A DNA stretch of 64,000 nucleotides from Candidatus Altimarinota bacterium (lineage in GTDB: Bacteria > Patescibacteriota > Gracilibacteria > BD1-5 > UBA2023): contig JAQTWP010000001.1 of the NCBI GenBank assembly GCA_028689205.1, positions 210,018-274,017 of the forward strand. The letters run 5' to 3'. Both the position numbers and the translations under genes were made by a program. The stretch's first letter is position 1. Each line of letters opens with the position of its first letter. The notes under the pieces were generated by a model. It ran no database searches. It was given only the letters and a program-made list of their open reading frames with translations, and was not told where the DNA came from. Shown here piece after piece: positions 20,282-28,420 of the stretch.

Positions 20282-21448
20282 ATGAAATTCAATTCTTCAA
20301 ATAAAGTATATGCTCATGTGGATTGCAATAGTTTCTTTGCTTCTTGTGAAGCACTTCGTAATCCTATCTTAAAAGGTAAGTGTGTTTGTGTCGGTTGAGA
20401 TATAATAGTTGCTGCTAGTTATGAAGCAAAAGCTTATTGAATTAAAACTTGAACTCCTATCTGGGAAGCTAGAAGAATTCTTGGTGATAGATGAATTTTT
20501 ATTAATTCTGATTTAGCTTTTTATAAAACAGTTTCAGATAAACTAATGATTTATTTGAAAACCGTTTCAATTGATATGCAGATTTTCTCAATTGACGAAG
20601 CTTTTATAGATATAACCTGAATACCAGATATAACTTGACAGGATTACAAAGAATTCGCCATAAGTCTCAAAAAAAATATCTTAAAAATTATATGAATTCC
20701 AGTATCTATTTGAGTTGCTAACACTAAGATAAAAGCAAAAATTTTTGGTGATATAAATAAGCCTTTTTGAGAATTGGTAGCTTTTGAAGATAATGAAATA
20801 TCTAATATTCTCAAAAAGTTGAAACCTTGAGATATACCTTTTATAGGTAAAAAATTATCAGAAAGACTTGAATATATATGTAAGACTGCTGACGATTTTC
20901 GTAGACTTTCTTTTTGGAAAGTTGATGAAATTCTATGAAAATGTTGAACAGATCTTTGGCTTGAACTAAACTGAATAGATGTAATGAATTTTGTTTGATT
21001 AAGTTTGCCAAAATCAATATCCAGGACTTCATCTTTTAATAAAAAAATCACTAATAATAAAGATTTTCTTTGGTGACAGATTATTATTAATTTTAATAAA
21101 GCATACAGTGAATTAGTTAGATATAATCTTGAGTCTAGAGTAATAGTTCTGTATCTTAGAGACAAAGAATTATGAAAATATTTTTTTGAATATAAATTAG
21201 GAGATTTCACTATAATAAGAAGTGATATACTGTTAAAAGTGAGAGAATTATTTTTTTCAAAAGTAGATTTTTCTCTGGAATACAGGACTACTTGAATTTT
21301 TTTGTCTGATTTCCGACAATTCAAACCAAAACAGCTTTCAATGGATGATATTGAAAACAGAGATTTTGAGAAAAATCTTAAAGTAAATCAGGCTATTTCA
21401 GATTTAAATAAAAAGTATTCTAAAAAGATTGTAAATTTTGGAATTTAG
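20282..21448 (+). CDS. umuC: Y-family translesion DNA polymerase (UmuC/DinB type)
   Basis: 388-residue error-prone polymerase. The catalytic Asp is in HVDCNSFFASCE (about 13) and the acidic pair in FSIDEAFIDI (about 104); the two helix-hairpin-helix region is at GDIPFIGKKLSERL, and the C-terminal little-finger domain is beta-rich. It lies right after a UmuD-like gene, so UmuC is preferred over DinB, though it is shorter than E. coli UmuC (422) and lacks an obvious beta-clamp motif. The long shadow ORF on the opposite strand is an artefact. Confidence 0.87.
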
Positions 21449-21492
21449 TTTAAGCTTTTGATGTTGGAATATTTTTTAAAATAAAAACAAAT

Positions 21493-22521
21493 ATGTATTA
21501 TAAAACTAATAAACTTATATTAAAAAAAATAATTTTTTTAATAATATTTCTTATATTACCATCATTGGTTTCTGCTAATGTATTAATAGAAACTAATGTT
21601 GATTGATACAAAATAAAAGCCTTAAAAATTGAAAGAAATACTTGATATAAAGTTATAGTTTGAGTTAGTGAAAAATGAGAATCTCTTGATTCTATGGTTA
21701 GTAGATATGGTTGAATAAGTTGAGTCAATTGAGCATATTTTTGTCCGGCAGATTATAAGGATTGTTGATGAGTAAATAAAACATGGGCTGACAGAATCAG
21801 TAATTGATATAATTGGAGCACAACTCCTAATGATACTGGCCCAGAAAGGGTAGTTTTTGCTCTGGATAAAAATCAAATTCCTTTTTTATATCAAAAAGCA
21901 CATGACTATTCAAAATGAACAGATGATATTTTTCTTGTATGAAAAACTATCAATTTTGATAGGAAGTCAGATATTTATAATTGAATTGGTAATCATCCTC
22001 TTTTGCTTCAAGATTGAATAAATAAAATATGAGAATCTTGAGCAATTGACAATAAAATGGAATCTAAAAGTCTTAAGAATTTTATATGTTCAACTCAAGA
22101 TGGAAATATTATTTATATGTGATGAGTAGAAAATGCAACAATATATCAAATGCCAGATATTCTAAAAAAATTAGGTTGTTATAATGCTATTAATCTTGAT
22201 TCTGGATGATCAAGTGCAATGATGTATAATAATAAATATATTCGCTGACCAGGAAGAAATATTATGGACGCCTTAATTATTATCCCAGATAAAAATTATC
22301 CAATAAAATCAACAATTTCACAAGACCCAAAAATCCTAAAAGTCGTTGAGGCTTTCAAAAAAATTATAAATACAAAATTCGCTTCGCTTGATGATTTTAC
22401 ACGTAAACAAAAATTATTCGCACTAAACTCAAAACTTAATTTGTTATCAAAAAACTCATCAGAAGCTAAAAAATCTTTCTATGAAGCCCTTATAAAAACT
22501 GTTAATAGTTATATTCAATAA
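21493..22521 (+). CDS. Exported phosphodiester glycosidase (NAGPA/DUF2233 family)
   Basis: 342 residues with a signal peptide (LKKIIFLIIFLILPSLVSA). The phosphodiester glycosidase domain shows GGISGVNGAYFCPADYKDCG near the start and NLDSGGSSAMMYNNKYIRG near residue 240, as in the uncovering-enzyme/exopolysaccharide family. Bacterial members act on sugar phosphodiesters or phosphorylated glycans in the envelope. The C-terminal 80 residues are a helical tail not typical of the domain. It lies between the SOS operon and a MarR gene but appears independent of both. Confidence 0.8.
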
Positions 22522-22527
22522 AATATT

Positions 22528-22570
22528 TTGACAAAATATATAATTGAAATATACTTGAATAGTCAAGTAT
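22528..22570 (+). promoter_or_regulatory. Promoter and MarR-type operator
   Basis: -35 TTGACA (22528-22533), 16-bp spacer, -10 TATACT (22550-22555). The -10 overlaps a perfect inverted repeat ATACTTGA-ATAG-TCAAGTAT (22551-22570), 17 bases before the marR ATG. Its size and placement fit autorepression by the MarR protein. Confidence 0.7.
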
Positions 22571-22587
22571 TAATTAACTAAAATATT

Positions 22588-23022
22588 ATGCAAAATATAA
22601 GTAAGTCACTTTGATTTTTTATTAATTTATCTAAAACTCAAACAATCTTATCTCGTAAATTAGATAGTAGTCTTGGTTGAATTAGTTTTATGGAATTTAT
22701 TATATTACTTAATCTTAGTCTTTCTCAAGATAATAAATTAAGAAGAATAGACTTAGCAGGGAAGATATGACTTACTGCATCAGGAGTTACAAGAATTCTT
22801 CTTCCAATGGAAAAGATTTGATTAGTTTCTCGTGAAATCAATGAAAATGATGCAAGAGTAAGTTATGTTATACTTGCCGCATGATGAAAAATGAAACTAG
22901 AAGAAGCAATGGAAAGAGCTGAATTATTAGTTTGAGATATTATACCAAATGAAGATATAACAAAAATGTGAGAATTCTCTGATTTATTGGTGAAAATCGG
23001 CAAAACAATAATTTGGAATTAG
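22588..23022 (+). CDS. MarR-family transcriptional regulator
   Basis: 144-residue dimeric winged-helix regulator. The helix-turn-helix is in RRIDLAGKIGLTASGVTRIL and the wing in KIGLVSREINENDARVSYVI, a D/N-x-R pattern usual for MarR. Terminal helices form the dimer interface. The upstream palindrome overlaps its own promoter. No adjacent efflux or enzyme gene is on the same strand, so targets other than itself are unknown. Its stop overlaps that of the convergent lipoprotein gene by 4 bases. Confidence 0.88.
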
Positions 23023-23720
23023 ATTCATTTAGTTATTCTAAGGCTTTTAATGATTTTATTATTGAATTTATCTTCATCAATTAGAATATAGAGATAATAA
23101 TTTTCTGAAGGGATTTCTGATAAAATAATAGGTTCAATCTCATGTACTAATTCAGTATTGTGCTCGTATCTGCTAGTCCATAGTACTTTAATGCTGTTCA
23201 TAATCGGCTCAATAGTCCTAATATTTTCTTGAGTAAGTGGTAAATAAATACCTGTTTTCTTTCTTTTTAAAAATATTTCTTTAATTATAGTTTGTTCAGA
23301 TATTCTGATTTCTTTTTCAAATTCCTCAATTTTTTTAGTTTTAATTTCTGAGTTTATATTTAATGCATTTATATCTGTGGTTTTTACTTGAATTATAGAA
23401 TCAGCTAATCACATATAATTTCCTATCATTTCAAAATATTCTTCTCTTTCTTTAATGTTTTTTTGTTCTGCATTTTTTTCACTATCAATGTTTTTTGTAG
23501 GAGTAATAAAGGAATTATTTTGAGGTTTTTGTATGTCAAAACAATTTGTAATTCATGAATTATAATCTTGTACACATTTTTGTTTAAGTGTGCTATTTAC
23601 TTTAGATGAACTTGAATCTATTAATTCTCATGTTTTAGATTGAATGCTATTTCAGGCACATCATGAACTTAATGCTCAAATCATACTTAATCACGTAATT
23701 AATCTTGCTTTTTTTTTCAT
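23019..23720 (-). CDS. Putative lipoprotein, 233 aa
   Basis: Signal MKKKARLITGLSMIGALSSGC with a lipobox cysteine at about 21. The mature protein is charged and helical with a coiled-coil-like centre (KIEEFEKEIRISEQTIIKEI) and no recognised domain. It contains one further cysteine pair near the N-terminus (QKCVQDYNSGITNCF). It is convergent with marR, with the TAA and TAG overlapping. Function unknown. Confidence 0.72.
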
Positions 23721-23809
23721 TTTGATATTAATTTGTTAATTATATTTAATCTTTCTATTTAACTTATAATAATTTTTATAAAATTGTCAATTAAATGAGG
23801 TTAGCTACT

Positions 23810-23837
23810 AAAGTAGAATACTACTTTTATTTTTTTT
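23810..23837 (+). terminator. Terminator-like hairpin
   Basis: AAAGTAG-AATA-CTACTTT followed by a T-run on the plus strand, with no annotated plus-strand gene ending nearby (marR ends about 790 bp upstream). It could end a short RNA or be a random AT-rich hairpin. Confidence 0.45.
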
Positions 23838-23899
23838 AAATATTTATAATTTATATAATTTTCAAAAATTATATTTGTAAAAAATGCATTTTAATACTT

Positions 23900-23927
23900 T
23901 TGACAATTTTAATTAATTATCTAGAAT
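23900..23927 (+). promoter_or_regulatory. Predicted promoter of the 64-aa gene
   Basis: TTGACA at 23900-23905, 16-bp spacer, TAGAAT at 23922-23927; the ATG is at 23951, so the leader would be short. Confidence 0.55.
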
Positions 23928-23950
23928 GTTCTAATCTCTTTTAAAATAGT

Positions 23951-24145
23951 ATGTCAGTAGAAATAATAAATAATACAATGTGACTTGCATCATTCTTACA
24001 GAATAATGATGATAACCAAGCAGAAAAATCAAAAGAAATATCTAGAAAAGAAGTTCTGGAAATTTTGGCAAAAGAAAAGAAAAAACCTTCAATTCCAGTC
24101 AGTTGAGACGAAAAGAAATGACTTCTAGTAGATGTTGTAATTTAG
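23951..24145 (+). CDS. Small hypothetical protein, 64 aa
   Basis: MSVEIINNTMGLASFLQNND start, a Lys/Glu-rich helix (KEISRKEVLEILAKEKKK) and a C-terminal GLLVDVVI. Three in-frame TGA codons. A good promoter precedes it, and the GlyRS T-box promoter follows within 25 bases of its stop. No family recognised. Confidence 0.6.
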
Positions 24146-24166
24146 AATTAATATAATTAATTCTCA

Positions 24167-24193
24167 TTGACATTATTATAAAATATATATACT
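24167..24193 (+). promoter_or_regulatory. Promoter of the T-box leader
   Basis: TTGACA (24167-24172) and TATACT (24188-24193) with a 15-bp spacer; alternative -10 choices with longer spacing overlap it. A transcript from here would begin near 24200 and carry the whole T-box. Confidence 0.6.
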
Positions 24194-24199
24194 TTATTT

Positions 24200-24440
24200 A
24201 AGTAAAAAATTACTCTTTATAAAAAGGAAATATCTGGAAAATATTTCTATAAGATTAATTTTTAAACTAAAGTGTCTGGTCTCGTCTGCGAGAGTAGGAA
24301 CTTGGGTGGAACCGTCCGCTTTTAGATTTAAGATTTAAGATTTAAGAATTAAGATTAAATAATAATCTAAGTTCTAAGTTCTAAGTTCTAAGCTCTAATA
24401 AAGGACCCCAAGACTGAAATTTATTTTTAGTCTTTTTTTA
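24200..24440 (+). promoter_or_regulatory. Glycine T-box riboswitch upstream of GlyRS
   Basis: All functional parts of a T-box can be seen. A short stem I (TCTT-T-ATA/TATAAGA plus GAAATAT/ATATTTC, 24215-24254) has terminal loop CTGGAAA containing GGA, a Gly codon. A second hairpin is TCTCG-TCTG-CGAGA (24279-24292). The antiterminator has helix A1 CTTGGG (24301-24306) with CCCAAG (24407-24412), a 7-nt bulge TGGAACC (24307-24313), and helix A2 GTCC with GGAC. The bulge TGGA pairs with UCCA, matching tRNA-Gly with discriminator U. Uncharged tRNA-Gly would stabilise it and allow expression of the 57-aa gene and GlyRS. The loop beyond A2 is unusually long and made of TTTAAGA/TTCTAAG repeats that can pair with each other. 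Confidence 0.85.
24410..24439 (+). terminator. T-box-controlled terminator
   Basis: AAGACT / AGTCTT stem, 13-nt loop, then seven T. Its 5' arm shares AAG with the antiterminator A1 strand, so the two structures exclude each other. Confidence 0.8.
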
Positions 24441-24457
24441 TTGTTAATTTCCACTAA

Positions 24458-24631
24458 ATGCTAACTTTGAAACAACATATAAGAAATAATTCATTCAGAC
24501 AATGACTTGATTCTTCTAGTATTAGGCATTCTGTTGATTTATGATGTTCAATTCAGCAAAAGGTTGTAAAGATTATCGAAGAAGATTTATCTTTTAGATT
24601 CGTAATTGTTGATAAAAAAGCTAATAATTAA
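24458..24631 (+). CDS. Small hypothetical protein between T-box and GlyRS, 57 aa
   Basis: MLTLKQHIRNNSFRQGLDSS, ending FRFVIVDKKANN. It contains two in-frame TGA codons read as Gly. It begins 18 bases after the T-box terminator and ends 38 bases before GlyRS, so it is expressed under tRNA-Gly control together with the synthetase. No family recognised. It could be a real small protein or a leader peptide. Confidence 0.6.
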
Positions 24632-24669
24632 CTTCAGTACTTCATATTTATTTTTTAAACTATATTATT

Positions 24670-26202
24670 ATGGCAGTAGAAATGAAAGATATTGTCGAGC
24701 TTGCAAAAGCTAGATGATTTGTATTCCAGTGATCCGAGATCTATGGATGACTTGCTAATACTTGGGATTATGGTCCATACGGTTCAATCTTAAAAGAAAA
24801 CATAAAAAATGCTTGGATAAAGAATTTTGTACAAGAAAGAACTGATATGGTTCTCCTTGATGCAGCAATATTCATGAATCCACAAACTTGGGTAACATCT
24901 GGTCATGTATGATGATTCTCAGATCCTCTTACAGATTGTAAAAAATGTAAAACCCGTCACAGAGCTGATAAATTAATAGAAGATAGAAGTATTAACTCAC
25001 AAAATCCACTAAGTGAAGAATTTACTAGTTGGTTAGCAAAATTTATTAAAGATAATACTAAAAATATTGATATTCAAAAAAAGGCAATCGAAATAAATAA
25101 AAATAAATGGTCAGAAACTGACATGAAAATAGCTAATGAATATCTAGAATACGCAGAATTAATTGAAAAAAATAAAGATAATAAAAATACAGTAGTTCAT
25201 TTATTTATGAATAAAAGTATTCCTTGTCCAGATTGTTGAGCAAAAGATTGGACAGAAATTAGGAATTTTAATCTGATGTTTGAAACTTTTCAATGAGTAA
25301 TTAAAAATGAAGGTGATTTAATTTATCTTAGACCAGAAACGGCTCAATGAATATTTGTAAATTTTGCAAATGCACTAAGAACTAGCCGTAAAAAAGTACC
25401 ATTTGGTATTGCTCAAGTTGGTAAAGCATTCAGAAATGAAATTACTCCAGGTAACTTCATATTCAGAACTCGTGAATTCGAACAAATGGAAATAGAATTC
25501 TTTTGTGAACCAGGTACAGATTTAGCTTGGCACGCAAAATGGAAAGAAGATTGTATGAATTTCCTTACTGATACAATTTGATTAAATAAGGAAAGTTTAA
25601 GATTCAGAGATCATAGTGTTGATGAACTTTCTCATTATTCAAATGCTACAACTGATATAGAATTCAAATATCCTTTTGGTTGGTGAGAATTACAATGAGT
25701 TGCTGATAGAACTGATTTTGATTTGAAGGCACATATGACAGAATCAAAACAAGATTTGAGTTATTTTGATACTGTAAATAATAAAAAATATATTCCTTAC
25801 GTTATTGAACCATCAATTGGTCTTACTAGATTGGTACTTGCAACTCTTCTAAGTGCTTATGATAAAGTAGAAACTGAAGAAGGTTCTAGAATTGTTCTAA
25901 GAATCAAACCTTCTCTTGCTCCAATTAAAATTGCAATTCTTCCAATAGTTAAGAAGCTATGAGATGAAGCAATGAAAATATTCAAAACTCTTAGTAAGAC
26001 TTGGAATTGTGAATATGACGAAACAGGGAATGTTGGAAAGCGCTATTTCAGATTCGATGAAATTGGTACTCCATATTGTCTAGTTGTAGATGATGCGACA
26101 GTTAATAATTCTACAGTTACAGTAAGAGATAGAGATACTGGACTTCAAGATGTTGTAAAAGTTGCAGAACTTGAGGAATATTTCAGAAAGAAATTATGCT
26201 AG
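24670..26202 (+). CDS. glyQS: Glycyl-tRNA synthetase (single-chain, class II)
   Basis: Charges tRNA-Gly; in this organism that includes the tRNA that reads UGA. 510 residues, alpha2 eukaryotic/archaeal type. The start is [17 protein letters not shown], followed by [18 protein letters not shown]. Zinc-finger cysteines occur in DCKKCKTRH and CPDCGAKD. Motif 2 is [28 protein letters not shown] precedes it, and motif 3 is [12 protein letters not shown]. The anticodon-binding C-domain includes [18 protein letters not shown] stands for invariant family glycines, direct evidence of code 25. A glycine T-box precedes the operon. Confidence 0.97.
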
Positions 26203-26213
26203 TATAATATAAC

Positions 26214-26249
26214 TAAAAACTCCCAAGATTAATTTCTTGGGAGTTTTTT
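26214..26249. terminator. Bidirectional intrinsic terminator
   Basis: AAAAACTCCCAAGA / TCTTGGGAGTTTTT stem with a short AT loop and T-runs on both strands, between the convergent GlyRS and kinase genes. Confidence 0.9.
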
Positions 26250-26252
26250 CGA

Positions 26253-27032
26253 TTATAAAGCCTTAATAACTGTTCATCAAGATTGCATTGAATAATAATG
26301 TTCTATAAGAGTTGAATGAATTCAATCTAGAATATGTACATTAATTCAATAACATATAGCAGATTTTGCAACTGCCACTTTTGATTCCATTCATCAAGTT
26401 CAATCCTCTGATTTTGATGAAAATTCAATGTTTGAAAAATCTCAATTTGCAATATAAGGAATTTGAAAAGCTCAAGATTCGTTAGGATTTTTATTATAAA
26501 CTCAATTAGTGTTGGTTATAATCATAAGCGTTTTCGCTTTAACTAATTTTGCAACATATAATGATAATCTATCGTTATCTGCTTCTTTTCATACTTTAAG
26601 TAATTCTTCTTTAGTTAATGCATCATTCTCATTTATTATTGGAATTATTCAGTTGTCCAAATAAATGTTTAGAGTTTCTTTTAATGAATTAGATCTACAG
26701 GCATTTTTCATATCCCAATGTGTAAGTAATAATTGTGATACACTATTTGTTCATAATTCATTAAATGCTTTTCTATATTCTGAAATCATTATTGTTTGTC
26801 ATATTCAAGCACAAGCTTGAGCATATTTTATCTCATCAAGTCCTTCGGGTTTTTTAAATTCTTTTTTTCAAAGTCAAACAGCTCATGAACTAACTAGTAT
26901 AACTCAAATTCATATATTAATAAATGATTGAATATTCTCAATCATTGTTGCAACTTTTGGTTTTTTAATATCAAATACTCAATTTTCATTTAAGATTGAT
27001 TCTGTACCAATTTTAATAACAACTTTATCCAT
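26253..27032 (-). CDS. proB: Glutamate 5-kinase-like amino-acid kinase
   Basis: 259-residue amino-acid kinase. The phosphate-binding start is MDKVVIKIGTESIL, followed by ILVSSGAVGLGKK and AQACAGIGQTIM. The central substrate block has LDNGIIPIINENDA and EADNDRLSLYVAKL; late motifs are TNTNGVYNKNP and EDGTGGMESKV. This matches ProB, which phosphorylates glutamate in proline synthesis, without the C-terminal PUA domain. No ProA or ProC is in the window. CPR genomes often lack proline synthesis, so another acyl substrate is possible. Confidence 0.8.
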
Positions 27033-27214
27033 ATATCCTTATAAATAACTAAATTTATTTTAATATATATAAAATATTTGAATTGTAAATGTTAATTATT
27101 TTATATACATTACTATTTTGATGAACAAAATGTTGTATCACTTTTGATGTAACTTAACTTGTAAATATAAAAATTAGTATAAAATGATTAAATTCCAGAG
27201 AAATTTTTATTAGT

Positions 27215-27351
27215 TTGACAAAAATATAATTTATTTTTAAATAAGTTTGACAAAGCTCATATTACAATTATAGTCCAAATAATAAAAAACAAAAACAAAT
27301 AAACGGGTACACTCAAGATTAGCTATTTCTTGAAATAAATCCGTTTTTTTA
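27215..27351 (+). promoter_or_regulatory. Promoters and leader hairpin for the giant surface protein
   Basis: The 347-bp gap upstream of the surface protein holds two TTGACA boxes: 27215-27220, and 27247-27252 with TATAGT 16 bp later at 27269-27274. They are followed by a leader hairpin, AAACGG (about 27301) with CCGTTT (about 27340) and T-rich sequence, enclosing CAAGA...TCTTG. The hairpin looks like an attenuator or terminator ahead of the ATG at 27380. The first 180 bases of the gap show nothing else. Confidence 0.5.
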
Positions 27352-27379
27352 GTACTCATTATATATTAACTTTTGAACT

Positions 27380-28420
27380 ATGAAAAATTGGATTTTAACC
27401 CTTTTAAGTAATAGAGAAAGAAAAATCAAAAAAACCACTGCTAGAATAGTATTGGTTACTTTGACTGTAAATATTCTTTCTCCAATTCTTACGTATGCAG
27501 CATTACCTAGTTTTGGTAATTCTCTTATACAAGATAATGTACCTGCAGTTGCTCAGATTAATACAGTAGTTTTACCGCGTGATTTGGTTTTAAATGATAA
27601 TCTTCAAATTAGTCTTTCTGGATCAATATCATGAAGTATGATATTAACTCAAGATTATTCATGATCACATCTTGAAACGGCAGAAGCTCTTAATTCTCAG
27701 ATTGATGCATTGCCTGATTATATTTCAATATACGATGACAGTATTAGAACTTTTACAATAACATCAGAAAATCCATGAATACCTTTTGACGTAGGTAATC
27801 TTAGGCTTGATAGATGATTAATTAATTCTACAACACCAGTTAATAATGTAGTGGCAATAGCTCAGGAATCTGAGTTACTTATACCTCAACAATTATTTGT
27901 TTGAGATGTTATTGATTTTTCTATTGATTGAATATCAGTTTCTCAGGCTTTTACATGATCAAGAGATTCTACTTTGCAAGCTTTTGCAGACCAAATTACC
28001 TCACTCACCAATGCAAGTTGATCATATGATAATATTTCTTCAAAAGTTCAAATGATTGCAAAAAATGCTTGAACATCATTTTCTATGTCCAATCTTGTAA
28101 TTACTTCTTTTGGGATTAATCCTATTAATATCCAACCAAATATTGTTCCAGTTGCTCAAATTGATACTCCAAATTTCACTAGACCAATATATAATGATGA
28201 AATTATTACTTTTACTCTGAGTTGAAATATAATTAGTCAAGCCTTTGACACAGATTATTCTACAACTCTTACTAGTCTATCATCTCAAATTAGTACAATA
28301 TCTAATATTGATTCAACTTATACTTGATGAGTATTAAGTATAAATTCTTTGGTTCCTTGATTATCTTTTCCTTCTGCTTCTGTGACTATATCATGAGCAA
28401 CAATGAATTGAGTACTCTAA
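27380..28420 (+). CDS. Giant repeat surface protein, N-terminal part (frameshifted)
   Basis: 346 residues in this frame. Basic start MKNWILTLLSNRERKIKKTT, then a signal segment (RIVLVTLTVNILSPILTYA). The mature part has about three repeats of about 95 residues. Each starts with a linker ending AQ-x-D or similar and continues as I/L-P-R-x-L-x-x-G-D-x-I-x-x-x-I-x-G, F-x-x-D-x-x-T-L-x-x-L-x-x-Q-I, then PG-x-x-F. The frame ends at TAA 28418-28420 in mid-repeat, while the next frame carries on with the same repeat pattern. So this is most likely the export and N-terminal part of a protein of about 1780 residues. Confidence 0.82.

Noticed and set aside
20644..21324. 226-aa minus-strand ORF
   Set aside because: Antisense shadow of the Y-family polymerase, which has clear catalytic motifs.
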